Of a stretch of 38,184 nt of DNA, positions 15,343 to 24,606 are shown in pieces (position 1 is the stretch's first letter; the number at the start of each line of letters is the position of its first letter). The stretch is from BPGX01 sp035405785 (GTDB taxonomy: Bacteria > Bacteroidota > Bacteroidia > B-17B0 > Aurantibacillaceae). A program made the position numbers and the translations under genes. The stretch is from positions 1 to 38,184 of the forward strand of contig DAONJS010000015.1 of the NCBI GenBank assembly GCA_035405785.1, given 5' to 3'. The notes under the pieces are model-generated. The model ran no database searches. It was not told where the DNA came from and worked only from the letters and a program-made list of their open reading frames with translations.

Positions 15343-17031
15343 ATGAACTACAATAACATTGATTTCTCTTCTTGGGAAAAATTACAAAAGTATTTTGATG
15401 AACTCATTAACCGCCCTATCCATTCATACAATGATTACTTACAATTTATATTTGACTGGAATGCTCTACTATCTGTCATTTCAGAAGAAGGTGGATGGCG
15501 TTATATCAATATGACCTGCCACACTAATGATGAAACATTAAAGCAAAAATATCTTCACTTTGTTACTGAAATAGAACCGCATTTACAAATTGAACAAAAT
15601 AAAATCAATAAAAAAACCTTTGAAAGCCCATTTTTCAAGTCCTTACCTGACAGTGAATTTTCTGTATTCAAGAAAAATATCAAAAAAGATATTGAATTAT
15701 TTAGAGAAAAAAATGTACCCCTTTTTACTAAAATTCAGGAACTTCAACAACAATATGCAGAAATAAGCGGACAACAAACTATTACTTATGAAGGAAAAAC
15801 TCTGACTCTCCAACAAGCCAGTATTTACTTAAAAAACAAAGATAGAAATATCCGTAAGGAAGTTTATTATCTTATTAATGAAAGAAGAAAACAAGACGAA
15901 GAAAAATTAAACAAACTTTTAGATGAACTAATAAAACTTCGTCATCAAGTAGCACAAAATGCAGGATTTGAAAACTTTAGAGATTATATGCATGCCGCAT
16001 TAGGTCGATATGATTATACTGTCAATGATTGCAAACAATTTCATTCATCTGTAGAAAAAAGCGTTGTGCCTGTTGTAGAAGAAATACACAACATTCGTCA
16101 GAAAAAATTAAATCTTGTAAATGATTATTTTCCCTGGGATACTCAAGTAGATATGTATGGACTTGAGCCATTGAAACCATTTAATACCGAAGAAGAATTT
16201 ATTCAAAAAAGCATAGAATGTTTTAATAAAATAGATCCCTTCTTTGCTGATTGCTTAAAACAAATGAATGAACTAAAAAGATTGGACTTAAGTTCCCGTG
16301 TTGGCAAAGCACCTGGTGGTTATCAATATCCTCTTTACAATAGCGGTGTGCCTTTTATTTTTATGAATGCAGTTGGATTACACAGAGATTTAGTTACACT
16401 GATGCACGAAACCGGCCACGCTGTTCATTTCTTTTTAAACAATCATTATCCTGTATTAGATTTCAAAAGTCCCCCAAGCGAAGTTGCAGAATTAGCAAGT
16501 ATGAGTATGGAACTCATTACAATGGAACACTGGGATGTATTTTTTACTGATAAGAAAGATTTGCTACGGGCAAAACAACAACAATTAGAAAGCGTGATAG
16601 ATTCTTTACCATGGATTGCCGCCATTGATAAATTTCAACATTTACTTTATGAAAATCCTGAACACACACTTGAAGAAAGATACAATTACTGGTTACAAAC
16701 CATACAATCATTATCCGCTAAAAACATCTCATTCAAAGGGATAGAACATTTTCTAAAAATTCGCTGGCAGGCACAATTACACATTTTTGAAGTGCCCTTT
16801 TACTACATAGAATACGGATTTGCACAATTAGGAGCCATTGCTATCTGGAAAAATTACAAAGAAAATCCTAAACAAACTATTGAGCAATACAAAGCCGCAT
16901 TATCATTAGGAAACACAAAACCAATTCCTGAAATATATAAAACAGCAGGCATTCAATTTAATTTTTCACAAACTTATATTAAAGAGTTAACAGATTTTGT
17001 ATGGAAAGAATATGAAAAATGTCTGTTGTAA
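15343..17031 (+). CDS. M3 family oligoendopeptidase
   Basis: A 562-aa cytoplasmic zinc peptidase of family M3 (PepF/thimet oligopeptidase type) that degrades short peptides. The zinc site is HETGHAVH (H355, E356, H359) with E383 in VAELASMSMEL as the third ligand, the arrangement of M3 enzymes. Upstream are the family segments GQQTITYEGKTLTLQQA and FENFRDYMHAALGRYDY, and downstream PFYYIEYGFAQLGAIAIWKN, which forms part of the substrate channel. Length matches the family. I use the ATG at 15343 rather than the TTG 18 bases upstream. No signal peptide. It stands alone, divergent from gldA. Confidence 0.93.
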   Translation: MNYNNIDFSSWEKLQKYFDELINRPIHSYNDYLQFIFDWNALLSVISEEGGWRYINMTCHTNDETLKQKYLHFVTEIEPHLQIEQNKINKKTFESPFFKSLPDSEFSVFKKNIKKDIELFREKNVPLFTKIQELQQQYAEISGQQTITYEGKTLTLQQASIYLKNKDRNIRKEVYYLINERRKQDEEKLNKLLDELIKLRHQVAQNAGFENFRDYMHAALGRYDYTVNDCKQFHSSVEKSVVPVVEEIHNIRQKKLNLVNDYFPWDTQVDMYGLEPLKPFNTEEEFIQKSIECFNKIDPFFADCLKQMNELKRLDLSSRVGKAPGGYQYPLYNSGVPFIFMNAVGLHRDLVTLMHETGHAVHFFLNNHYPVLDFKSPPSEVAELASMSMELITMEHWDVFFTDKKDLLRAKQQQLESVIDSLPWIAAIDKFQHLLYENPEHTLEERYNYWLQTIQSLSAKNISFKGIEHFLKIRWQAQLHIFEVPFYYIEYGFAQLGAIAIWKNYKENPKQTIEQYKAALSLGNTKPIPEIYKTAGIQFNFSQTYIKELTDFVWKEYEKCLL

Positions 17032-17110
17032 ATTAATTTCCAATTAAAAAAGATATTTACCATTCATAAAAAATAACATTTTAAAATGTATAAATCTCAA
17101 AAATTCTCTG

Positions 17111-17118
17111 TATATTTG
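17111..17118 (+). promoter_or_regulatory. -7 promoter motif (TATATTTG)
   Basis: TATATTTG is an exact TAnnTTTG match 19 bases before the ATG of the M43-type protease gene. No TTTG was found at -33. Confidence 0.5.
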
Positions 17119-17137
17119 TAGCATAAAATTTAAGAAT

Positions 17138-19255
17138 ATGAAAAGGATTAGTATTTCAGTTTTAGCAATCTTAGTGCAAACCTATTTTTTTGCACAACAA
17201 TCTCCAAATGCTATCATTCCTTGTGCTACTTATGAAGCAATGGATATGGTATTTAAGTCAGATCCAGAAGCAAAAGCAAGATATGATGCTGCCCAAAAAG
17301 AATTAGAAGAAGCTTATAAAAACTATGAAGCGTCCTTAAAACTTCATGAAGGAAAAACAGCGGCATTTCAATACACTGTTCCTGTAGTATTTCATGTACT
17401 TCATACTAATGGACCAGAAAATATATCAGATGCTGTATTGATAAATGCTTTAGCTCAAATTAATAAAGATTACGCAAGACAGGGTTCTGATACAGGAACC
17501 ATTTATCCTGCTTTCAAATCATTGTATATCAACAGTGACATTGTTTTCATGCTTGCACATAAAGACCCAAGTGGTAATTGTACAAATGGCATTGTTCATC
17601 ATTACAATACAAATACAAACTGGGTACAATCTGCTTACCCATATCCTTATACATGGAATCCTACTAAATATCTTAACATCTATATTGTAAAAGAAATTTG
17701 CCAGACTGCTCCAAATTGCAGCACAAGTGGCGGTATTATTGTAGGATATACATACAAGCCCGGCACATGGACATCTGGATCATCAAGAGATGCTATCGTA
17801 TATAATTATCAATTTTTAAGTGGTACGCAAGCACGATCATTATCCCATGAAATTGGACACTGGCTCAATTTATCTCATACTTTTGGCAACACAAATAACC
17901 CAGGCGTGTCTTGTGGAGATGATGGTATTGCTGACACTCCTCCTACAAAAGGTTTTTTTAGCACATGCCCAAATAGTGCTACTGGTTCTGGCTGTGCTTC
18001 TCCTGAAAATGTTGAAAATATTATGGATTACAGTTCATGCCCAAAAATGTTTACTACTGGTCAAACCAATGCTATGCGAAGTGCATTAGCATCATCTGTA
18101 TCAGGCAGAAATAATTTATCAGCTACTGCCAACTTAACTGCAACGGGTGTAAATGACACTTCTACTTGTTATCCTATTGCTTATGGATATCCTGCTTCTT
18201 TTACAGTATGTAGTGGAAGTTCATTAACTGTAACTGATAAGTCCTACAACGGACCGGTAGCAAGCAGAACATGGGCTGCAACCGGTGGCGCTACTATTGC
18301 AAACCCTTCTGCTTCTGTTACTACCATCGTATTTTCAAACTTTGGTGTGCAAACAGTATCTCTTACAACCTGTAATTTTGCTGGATGTACAACTTATACT
18401 TTTTCTGTCAATGTTTTAGACGGTACTCCAAATGTAACAAATTCTTATATTGAAAGTTTTGAAGGAAGTACAAGCACACCACCAAACTGGAGTATAATAA
18501 ATGGAAGTGGTGGCACTACATGGCAAGTTTATACAGGCGGAGGGGCTTCTGGCACCAATGCAATGTATATTAACGGATCTTTAGAACCTGCAGGTGTTCA
18601 AGAAACATTAGAAACACCATCTTATGATTTTCTCAATAATGCTGGGGCAACATTCACATTTAAATATGCTTATGCCCAAAAAACATCTTCTTACCAGGAT
18701 AAACTAATCGTTCAGGCAAGCGCAGATTGTGGAGGCACATGGACTAATGTTTATCAACCATCTGCCTCTACAATGTCAAGTGGTTCAGGAGGCGTAACAT
18801 CAACAGCATTTTACCCTACACCAACTCAATTTAAGTTATATACACTAACTTCAAATCCTGCATTTAATCCTTTCAAAACAAAACCTAATGTAAAAATTCG
18901 CTTTATATTCCAAGAAGATGCTACAAATGGATTTGGTAATAACTTCTTTTTAGATGATATTAATTTCTCAACGGTATCTGGCGTTAATCAACTTACTCAA
19001 AGCATAGGATTTAATGTTTCTCCAATTCCAACAAATGGCGTATTTTCTATTCGTTTTACTTTAAGTGATGCTTCTGATATACAATATCAATTGAATGATA
19101 TTTTAGGAAAAACTATTTTGAAATTAAATAAACAAAAAATTGAAACAGGAGAACACAACATTGATGTAAACATCTCTGATTTACCAGAAGGAATTTATTT
19201 CTTGCAGTTTGAAGTAAATGGCCAAAAAATGGTAAGAAAAATTATCAAAAACTAA
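17138..19255 (+). CDS. Secreted pappalysin-type (M43) metalloprotease with T9SS tail
   Basis: A 705-aa exported protease. Signal peptide about 1-19 (FFAQ cleavage region), then a helical Ala/Glu-rich propeptide-like stretch. The catalytic domain (about 75-310) has the metzincin site HEIGHWLNLSH (H237, E238, H241, H247) and a Met-turn in NIMDYSSC, with several Cys as in M43 pappalysin/ulilysin-like enzymes. Residues about 340-425 look like a PKD/Ig-type domain (SRTWAATGGATIANPSA), followed by a beta-rich MAM-like region with FLDDINFS near 615. The last 75 residues are a type A Por/T9SS sorting domain (SPIPTNGVFSIRF ... LPEGIYFLQFEVNGQKMVRKI). It should be exported through the T9SS and released or anchored at the surface. 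A strong terminator follows. Confidence 0.93.
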   Translation: MKRISISVLAILVQTYFFAQQSPNAIIPCATYEAMDMVFKSDPEAKARYDAAQKELEEAYKNYEASLKLHEGKTAAFQYTVPVVFHVLHTNGPENISDAVLINALAQINKDYARQGSDTGTIYPAFKSLYINSDIVFMLAHKDPSGNCTNGIVHHYNTNTNWVQSAYPYPYTWNPTKYLNIYIVKEICQTAPNCSTSGGIIVGYTYKPGTWTSGSSRDAIVYNYQFLSGTQARSLSHEIGHWLNLSHTFGNTNNPGVSCGDDGIADTPPTKGFFSTCPNSATGSGCASPENVENIMDYSSCPKMFTTGQTNAMRSALASSVSGRNNLSATANLTATGVNDTSTCYPIAYGYPASFTVCSGSSLTVTDKSYNGPVASRTWAATGGATIANPSASVTTIVFSNFGVQTVSLTTCNFAGCTTYTFSVNVLDGTPNVTNSYIESFEGSTSTPPNWSIINGSGGTTWQVYTGGGASGTNAMYINGSLEPAGVQETLETPSYDFLNNAGATFTFKYAYAQKTSSYQDKLIVQASADCGGTWTNVYQPSASTMSSGSGGVTSTAFYPTPTQFKLYTLTSNPAFNPFKTKPNVKIRFIFQEDATNGFGNNFFLDDINFSTVSGVNQLTQSIGFNVSPIPTNGVFSIRFTLSDASDIQYQLNDILGKTILKLNKQKIETGEHNIDVNISDLPEGIYFLQFEVNGQKMVRKIIKN

Positions 19256-19273
19256 AATAAAGTTTCTTATTTG

Positions 19274-19305
19274 AAAAAAGGGGCAATGATAAGCCCCTTT
19301 TTTTT
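19274..19305 (+). terminator. Rho-independent terminator after the M43 protease gene
   Basis: AAAAAAGGGGC (19274-19284), an 8-base loop, then GCCCC followed by eight T. A classic intrinsic terminator 18 bases after the stop, the clearest one in the window. Confidence 0.88.
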
Positions 19306-19345
19306 ATGTTGTTATGTTGATAAGAAATAAAATTAAATTTTCAAG

Positions 19346-19353
19346 TATATTTG
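19346..19353 (+). promoter_or_regulatory. -7 promoter motif for ispE (TATATTTG)
   Basis: An exact TAnnTTTG match ending 10 bases before the ispE ATG, directly downstream of the terminator, so transcription would give an almost leaderless mRNA. Confidence 0.45.
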
Positions 19354-19363
19354 AAAGCAAAAA

Positions 19364-20194
19364 ATGATTGTTTTTTCTAACTCAAAAATTAATTTAGGTT
19401 TATGGGTATTAAATAAAAGAACTGATGGGTATCATAATATATCTACAATTTTTTATCCTATAAACTGGAAAGATATTTTAGAAATAATAATTGATGATTC
19501 TTCTTCTAATCAAATAATTATAAAAAATTATGGATTATCTTTGGATATTCCTGTTCAGCAAAATATAATCTATAAAGCATACCAATTGCTATTAGAAAAG
19601 TTTAAAAAATTACCTGCTGTAAATGTTCACTTATTTAAAAATGTCCCTTTTGGTGCAGGGCTTGGAGCAGGAAGTGCTAATGCCACTTTTTTCATCAAAG
19701 CATTAAATGATTTATTTAAATTAAATTTATCCAAAGAAGAATTAAATAATTTAGTTGTAAAATTAGGATCTGATTGTGCATTCTTTTTAGAAAATAAACC
19801 TGTCATAGCAAAAGAAAAAGGGGATAAATTTCAACCTATTTCTGTTAATTTAAATGACTATTACATTTTGATTATTTTCCCAAATATCAATGTTTCCACT
19901 GCGGAAGCATATAAAAATATCATTCCAAAAATGAGATCGGAAAAACTTGAAGATATAATCCAGATGCCAATAAGTGAGTGGAAAAATTATTTAGAAAACG
20001 ATTTTGAAAAAGTTGTTTTTAAAAGTTATCCTTTAATTGCAGAAATAAAAAATGAATTATACAAACAAGGGGCTATTTATGCAAGTATGTCTGGAAGTGG
20101 AAGTGCTGTTTACGGATTTTTTTCTGAAAAACCTAAATTAAATGATTTTAAAAATTTCCAATACTTTTTGAATACCCCTTACTTATCTTCTTGA
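19364..20194 (+). CDS. ispE: 4-diphosphocytidyl-2-C-methyl-D-erythritol kinase
   Basis: IspE phosphorylates CDP-methylerythritol with ATP in the non-mevalonate (MEP) isoprenoid pathway. The 276-aa GHMP kinase has the N-terminal SNSKINLGLWVLNKRTDGYH motif, the ATP-binding loop VPFGAGLGAGSANA at about 97-110, GSDCAFFL with the catalytic Asp, and the C-terminal SMSGSGSAVYG. All motifs are present and length is normal. The family usually has SPAKINL at the N-terminus; here it is SNSKINL. The 3' end overlaps the convergent MORN gene by 16 bases. Presence of ispE shows that this organism uses the MEP pathway. Confidence 0.95.
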   Translation: MIVFSNSKINLGLWVLNKRTDGYHNISTIFYPINWKDILEIIIDDSSSNQIIIKNYGLSLDIPVQQNIIYKAYQLLLEKFKKLPAVNVHLFKNVPFGAGLGAGSANATFFIKALNDLFKLNLSKEELNNLVVKLGSDCAFFLENKPVIAKEKGDKFQPISVNLNDYYILIIFPNINVSTAEAYKNIIPKMRSEKLEDIIQMPISEWKNYLENDFEKVVFKSYPLIAEIKNELYKQGAIYASMSGSGSAVYGFFSEKPKLNDFKNFQYFLNTPYLSS

Positions 20195-21078
20195 GTATCT
20201 CCCACATAAATACCATCTTTATAAACAGCAATACGGATTAAAATTCCATTTTCATCATATATATACCACTTTCCCTCCATCAAACGATTATTTTTGAACT
20301 CGCCAACTTTAGAAACTTGCTTGTTTTTATTATACAAAGTATGAAATCCGTTTAAGATAAGAGGACCGTTTGATTTTTGTTGCGCTTCGTTTGGGGCTTC
20401 ATCTTTGCTTGCCAATACAGGTGGTGCTTTTTTAACTTCTTCTTTAATAGGTTCATAAGGTTTCTTGGGTTGATATTCTTTAATGCTTGCTACATCTACC
20501 TGCCCGGCATTAAAAGTTTTCTCAGCTTTTATATCTCCATTTTCATAGTATTCTTTGAACACACCTGTTTCTTGCCCATTAATAAAATTACCTTCAATGG
20601 CTAATTGTCCATTTTCATAATAATACTTAGCAGGACCTTCTCTTTTTCCCGTTTGATTATAATTAAATTCGTGCTGAACTTGTCCATTATCATAATACAA
20701 TCTATACTTTCCTACCCATCTGTTTAGTTTTGAACTCCACTGCCCTTCTTCCTGAATTTTTCCATTTTCATGGTAGATAATACAGTAACCATCAGGTCTG
20801 CCATTGACATATTGAATTTTTCCTTTTAAATTTCCATTACAATAATATTCTACCCACAAGCCATTTTTCTTATTATCTGCATACTTTCCTTCTTCTACTT
20901 TTTGTTCTGCCTGATAGCATGTGCCAGGTTTATGTTTTCCAAAGATAATCCATTTACCTTGCTTCTTTCCTTCTGCATCAATTTTATTAATGGTATCACC
21001 ATTAGAAAGCAGTTCATAAGATTGTGCAACACTTGTTGCAAACATAAAAAATATTATTATGGTACTCATACCTTTCAT
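20179..21078 (-). CDS. Exported MORN_2 repeat protein (second)
   Basis: A 299-aa protein with a signal peptide (about 1-19, MFATSVAQ) and a row of MORN_2-type repeats from about 45 to 185 (DNKKNGLWVEYYCNGNLKG, NGRPDGYCIIYHENGKIQEE, NGQETGVFKEYYENGDIKAE). A Pro/Lys-rich linker (about 195-230) follows, then one further pair of repeat-like units near the C-terminus (GEFKNNRLMEGKWYIYDENG). It is the same architecture as the gene at 13424-14344 but not a close copy. Function unknown; likely periplasmic or outer-membrane associated. It may have its own promoter, since 144 bases separate it from the symporter gene upstream of it. Confidence 0.75.
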   Translation of the reverse strand: MKGMSTIIIFFMFATSVAQSYELLSNGDTINKIDAEGKKQGKWIIFGKHKPGTCYQAEQKVEEGKYADNKKNGLWVEYYCNGNLKGKIQYVNGRPDGYCIIYHENGKIQEEGQWSSKLNRWVGKYRLYYDNGQVQHEFNYNQTGKREGPAKYYYENGQLAIEGNFINGQETGVFKEYYENGDIKAEKTFNAGQVDVASIKEYQPKKPYEPIKEEVKKAPPVLASKDEAPNEAQQKSNGPLILNGFHTLYNKNKQVSKVGEFKNNRLMEGKWYIYDENGILIRIAVYKDGIYVGDTQEDK

Positions 21079-21222
21079 AAATTTATTGTTACAAAATTAC
21101 ATTATATTTACCGTTCATAAAAAAATTTTTAGATAAAATTATATTTTTTTTAGATAAAAACCTAAAGAATAGATAGTTTTTTGCTTTTTATACGAATGAA
21201 AAAACATCTAGTTACTACCTTT

Positions 21223-22512
21223 TTATTTTTTTTCTGACTTATCAATTACTGCACAGGCCACTGCGTTTCCTATTACATTGGTAGCACTTCTTCCCATATC
21301 TAGTAATTGGTCAATTGCTAGTAAAAGCAACAACCCTTCTACAGGAATTTTAAAGTACGAGAGCATTCCAGCAATAATCACCAATGAAGCTCTTGGCACA
21401 CCTGCAATTCCTTTACTGGAAAGCAAAAGAATAAGCATCATATTGATTTGATCAATTACACTTAAATGAATATTATATGCCTGAGCAATAAAAACAGTAG
21501 CAAAGGTCATATAAGTAATAGATCCATCTAAATTAAATGAATAGCCAAGCGGCAAAACAAAACCCACAATTTTTTCACTAATACCAAACTTTTTAAGAGC
21601 ATCCATTGTAGAAGGCATAGCTACTTCTGAACTTGCAGTACTAAAAGCCAATAATAATGGTTCATTCAAAGATTTTAATAATTGTAGAAAATTAATCTTG
21701 TATATTTTACAGATGATACCAAGTACTATCAATGCAAAAAACAATAGTGTAGCATAAAAAACTATAATCAGATACAAATATCCCTGCAATACATCTAAAC
21801 CTTGTTTGATAACAACAGCAGTAATTGATCCAAAAACACCAACAGGTGCTAAGTACATAATGTAATTTGTGAGTTTAAACATAGTATCTGCTAATGCTTC
21901 AGAAAAATCAAATATTATTTTTCCTTTTGAGGTATGACCCGCGGCAATCCCAAATAAAACCGAAAAAATCACAATAGGCAATAGTTCATTTTTTGCTAAA
22001 GCATTAAAAATACTATCTGGAATTACATGTGTGATAAATTCGCGTGCATCAAAACCTTTGCTTTGAATAGAAACAGCATGTTGCTGGGGTATTTCTAAAT
22101 TCATCTTATGCCCGGGTTGAAAAAGATTAACGCTTATCAATCCTAATGCTAATGCAACAAAAGTCATGATATAAAAATAAACAAGTGTTTTAATACTGAT
22201 TCTACCGAGAGTTGCAATGTTTTCAATTTTTCCAATACCACTAATTAAAATAGAAAGCACTAAAGGTGCTATAATCATTTTAATGAGCCGTAAAAAAATA
22301 TCACTTAATATAGAAAATTGCGAAGCGATATTTTCTTTAATTAGTTTGAAATCCTGTTGAATAAAGTTTTGAATTTTTTTATCTGAATATTTAGAAATAA
22401 TAGATTTTTCTATATCAGAATAATATTGAAAATAAATATAACCAACAACAATACCAATTATTAAAGAAAGTAATGTAACAGCAATCAATTTATTTTTCCT
22501 AAAAAAATTCAT
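21223..22512 (-). CDS. Dicarboxylate/amino acid:cation symporter (DAACS family)
   Basis: A 429-aa inner-membrane transporter of the GltP/DctA family that couples uptake of acidic amino acids or dicarboxylates to cations. Seen: an N-terminal helix, a long polar insertion (about 33-60), then the two re-entrant loops and helices of the core: SSKGIAGVPRAS (HP2 region), LPLGYSFNLDGSITY (TM7) and LLDMGRSATNVIGNAV (TM8). The substrate-binding Asp, Arg and Asn of TM8 are present, but the Asp equivalent to GltPh D405 in the NVTGD motif is Asn here, a residue that contributes to a sodium site. Ion coupling or affinity may therefore differ. Substrate not determinable by eye. Confidence 0.92.
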   Translation of the reverse strand: MNFFRKNKLIAVTLLSLIIGIVVGYIYFQYYSDIEKSIISKYSDKKIQNFIQQDFKLIKENIASQFSILSDIFLRLIKMIIAPLVLSILISGIGKIENIATLGRISIKTLVYFYIMTFVALALGLISVNLFQPGHKMNLEIPQQHAVSIQSKGFDAREFITHVIPDSIFNALAKNELLPIVIFSVLFGIAAGHTSKGKIIFDFSEALADTMFKLTNYIMYLAPVGVFGSITAVVIKQGLDVLQGYLYLIIVFYATLLFFALIVLGIICKIYKINFLQLLKSLNEPLLLAFSTASSEVAMPSTMDALKKFGISEKIVGFVLPLGYSFNLDGSITYMTFATVFIAQAYNIHLSVIDQINMMLILLLSSKGIAGVPRASLVIIAGMLSYFKIPVEGLLLLLAIDQLLDMGRSATNVIGNAVACAVIDKSEKK

Positions 22513-22554
22513 CTTTTTAATTTCTCGGAAATTAACTAAATTTTATTCTAAATT

Positions 22555-23766
22555 TTATTTTAAATGTAAATAGGATGAAATAAATGGATATCTTTGATGA
22601 TAAATTTCTTCAGCTTTTTGTTTAAGTACTGACCTTAATTCTGATATATTAATTTTCTTTTCAGCACTCAAAAATACAACAGGGTGATTTATTTTATTCA
22701 TCCATGTTTGTTTCAATTCATCTAACGAAAACATTTTATCTTGTTCCATTAAAGAATGGCTTTGTAAAAATTGATTGTATTGATATTCATACAAATCAAT
22801 TTTATTAAAAACTAAAATAGTGGGTTTTTCACTGGCTCCAATTTCCTGTAAAGTTTGTTGAACGACTTTTATATGTTCTTCAAAATTTGGATGAGCACAA
22901 TCCACCACATGAATTAAAATATCTGCCTCACGAGCTTCATCTAAAGTTGATTTGAAACTTTCTACAAGTTGATGTGGTAATTTTCTAATAAACCCTACTG
23001 TATCACTAATTAAAATAGGTGTAGTATCTAAAATGATTTTTCTTGTAGTTGTATCAAGTGTTGCAAATAATTTATTTTCAACAAACACATTGCTTTTGCT
23101 CAATAAATTCATTATTGTAGATTTACCAACATTTGTATAACCTACTAATGTTGCTCTTACTAACTGACTTCTGTTTTTTCTTTGAACAAACATTTGTTTG
23201 TCAATTTCTTTGAGTTGTTTTTTCAATTGAGCAATTTTATTTTTGATAATTCTTCTGTCAGTTTCAATTTCTTTTTCACCTGCCCCACCTCTGGTTCCTG
23301 TTCCACCTCTTTGTCTTTCAAGGTGTGTCCACATGCCTGTTAATCTTGGAAGCAAATATTCATATTGTGCTAATTGAACTTGTGCTTTAGCATAAGAAGT
23401 TCGTGCTCTTTGAACAAATATCTCTAAAATGAGCATGGTTCTGTCCATTACTCTTTTTTGAAAAAGTTTTTCCAAATTTCTTTGTTGTACAGGACTTAAT
23501 TCATCATCAAATATCACAACATCTACAGGATGATTATCAATGAAATTTTTTATTTCTTCGGCTTTGCCTTTTCCAATAAAAGTAGCGGGATCGGGCTTTT
23601 CTAATTTTTGAGTAAAAATTTTAATGGTTTCAACATTGTAAGTAGTAGCTAAAAATTTGAGTTCATCCAGATATTCAGACAATGGTGTTTTTTGTCCTTT
23701 TAATTCTACGCCTACTAAAATACCTGATAAATTTGTACTGGAAGAATACTTTTTTTTCTCAATCAT
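22555..23766 (-). CDS. hflX: Ribosome-associated GTPase HflX
   Basis: A 403-aa GTPase that binds ribosomes and helps split stalled or heat-damaged ones. The N-terminal HflX domain includes KPDPATFIGKGKAEEI and FDDELSPVQQRNLEK. A helical linker carries QRGGTGTRGGAGEKEIETDRR, the Gly-rich loop typical of HflX. The G domain has G1 GYTNVGKST, G2 LFATLDTTTR, G3 DTVGF, G4 NKID and G5 LSAEK. Length is typical. The ATG at 23766 is the only sensible start. No partner gene adjacent. Confidence 0.95.
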   Translation of the reverse strand: MIEKKKYSSSTNLSGILVGVELKGQKTPLSEYLDELKFLATTYNVETIKIFTQKLEKPDPATFIGKGKAEEIKNFIDNHPVDVVIFDDELSPVQQRNLEKLFQKRVMDRTMLILEIFVQRARTSYAKAQVQLAQYEYLLPRLTGMWTHLERQRGGTGTRGGAGEKEIETDRRIIKNKIAQLKKQLKEIDKQMFVQRKNRSQLVRATLVGYTNVGKSTIMNLLSKSNVFVENKLFATLDTTTRKIILDTTPILISDTVGFIRKLPHQLVESFKSTLDEAREADILIHVVDCAHPNFEEHIKVVQQTLQEIGASEKPTILVFNKIDLYEYQYNQFLQSHSLMEQDKMFSLDELKQTWMNKINHPVVFLSAEKKINISELRSVLKQKAEEIYHQRYPFISSYLHLK

Positions 23767-23839
23767 TAATTACTGATTTATAAACAAATAGGTTGCTAAT
23801 TTATTGAGTTTTTAGTTGTTAATTTTTAGTGTTTAGTTT

Positions 23840-24148
23840 TTATTTTTGATCTTTCTCATAAAAAATTTTTCCAACTCGGTGTATGTGTTGAATTAATTCT
23901 GTATTTTCTATTTGATGAAAAATAGATAAATCAATTTTGTATGGAATTAATAAATTATCTAATTCAATTTGTATTTTATAAAATGTATCTAAATTAATTT
24001 CTTTGCCAACTAATGTGAGATCAATATCAGATCCATTTTTATAATTTTCCATTGCACGAGAGCCGTAAATGATGGCCTTTTCAATTTGAGGAAATCTTGA
24101 AAAAACTTCTTTAATTTGACGGATGACTTCATTACTTAGTCCAAACAT
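23840..24148 (-). CDS. MntA-like minimal nucleotidyltransferase (antitoxin)
   Basis: A 102-aa nucleotidyltransferase with GS (29-30), ten residues, then DID (41-43), exactly the GSx10DxD motif, and a further Asp in KIDLSIF. In characterised MntA/HepT (type VII) pairs the nucleotidyltransferase AMPylates and silences the HEPN toxin. Its ATG overlaps the stop of the HEPN gene (TAATG). The alternative view is an orphan pair of the HI0073/HI0074 type without proven toxin activity. Confidence 0.82.
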   Translation of the reverse strand: MFGLSNEVIRQIKEVFSRFPQIEKAIIYGSRAMENYKNGSDIDLTLVGKEINLDTFYKIQIELDNLLIPYKIDLSIFHQIENTELIQHIHRVGKIFYEKDQK

Positions 24149-24606
24149 TAAGATGGGTTTGATAGTTGTTCCATTTTTTTACGAAACTCAACAAATTCTG
24201 GATAATATTCATTAATTATTTTCAGAAAAATTTCATCAGCAATAGTTTGATTATAAGTATGCGAAGTATTATTCCTACTAATGATCATATTCATCCATAT
24301 TTCACCATTCTTAATTAGTCCTGCCGTAAATGCTTCTTTTGTAGCATCTTTTGAACCAAATATATTTGTATGACCTGAGTTTTGCAAAAAATCTTTCATT
24401 ACATTCCATGCTAATTCATGTGTATATTCAAATCTTTGAATGAGGCCTTCTTTTATAATATCATCTAAAAATTCGTCATTACTAATTTTTCCATCTTTTG
24501 AAATGGTAAAATTATTTTTAATTATCAAAACAGCTTCTTCTAATTTTTGAAGTGCTTTGATATAATTACTAAATCTTTGTTTCCATCTTATGTCCAAACC
24601 GCTCAT
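24148..24606 (-). CDS. HepT-like HEPN protein (HI0074 family, putative RNase toxin)
   Basis: A 152-aa all-helical protein of the nucleotidyltransferase-substrate-binding (HI0074) HEPN group. R111, H116 and Y118 form the Rx4HxY motif (RNNTSHTY), which in HepT toxins contains the RNase residues and the Tyr that MntA AMPylates. The conserved FEYTHELAWNVMKDFL helix is also present. The ATG follows the cytochrome c stop with no gap (TAAATG on the minus strand), and the stop overlaps the MntA-like gene by one base, so all three are probably one transcript. Toxin activity is inferred from the motif. Confidence 0.82.
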   Translation of the reverse strand: MSGLDIRWKQRFSNYIKALQKLEEAVLIIKNNFTISKDGKISNDEFLDDIIKEGLIQRFEYTHELAWNVMKDFLQNSGHTNIFGSKDATKEAFTAGLIKNGEIWMNMIISRNNTSHTYNQTIADEIFLKIINEYYPEFVEFRKKMEQLSNPS

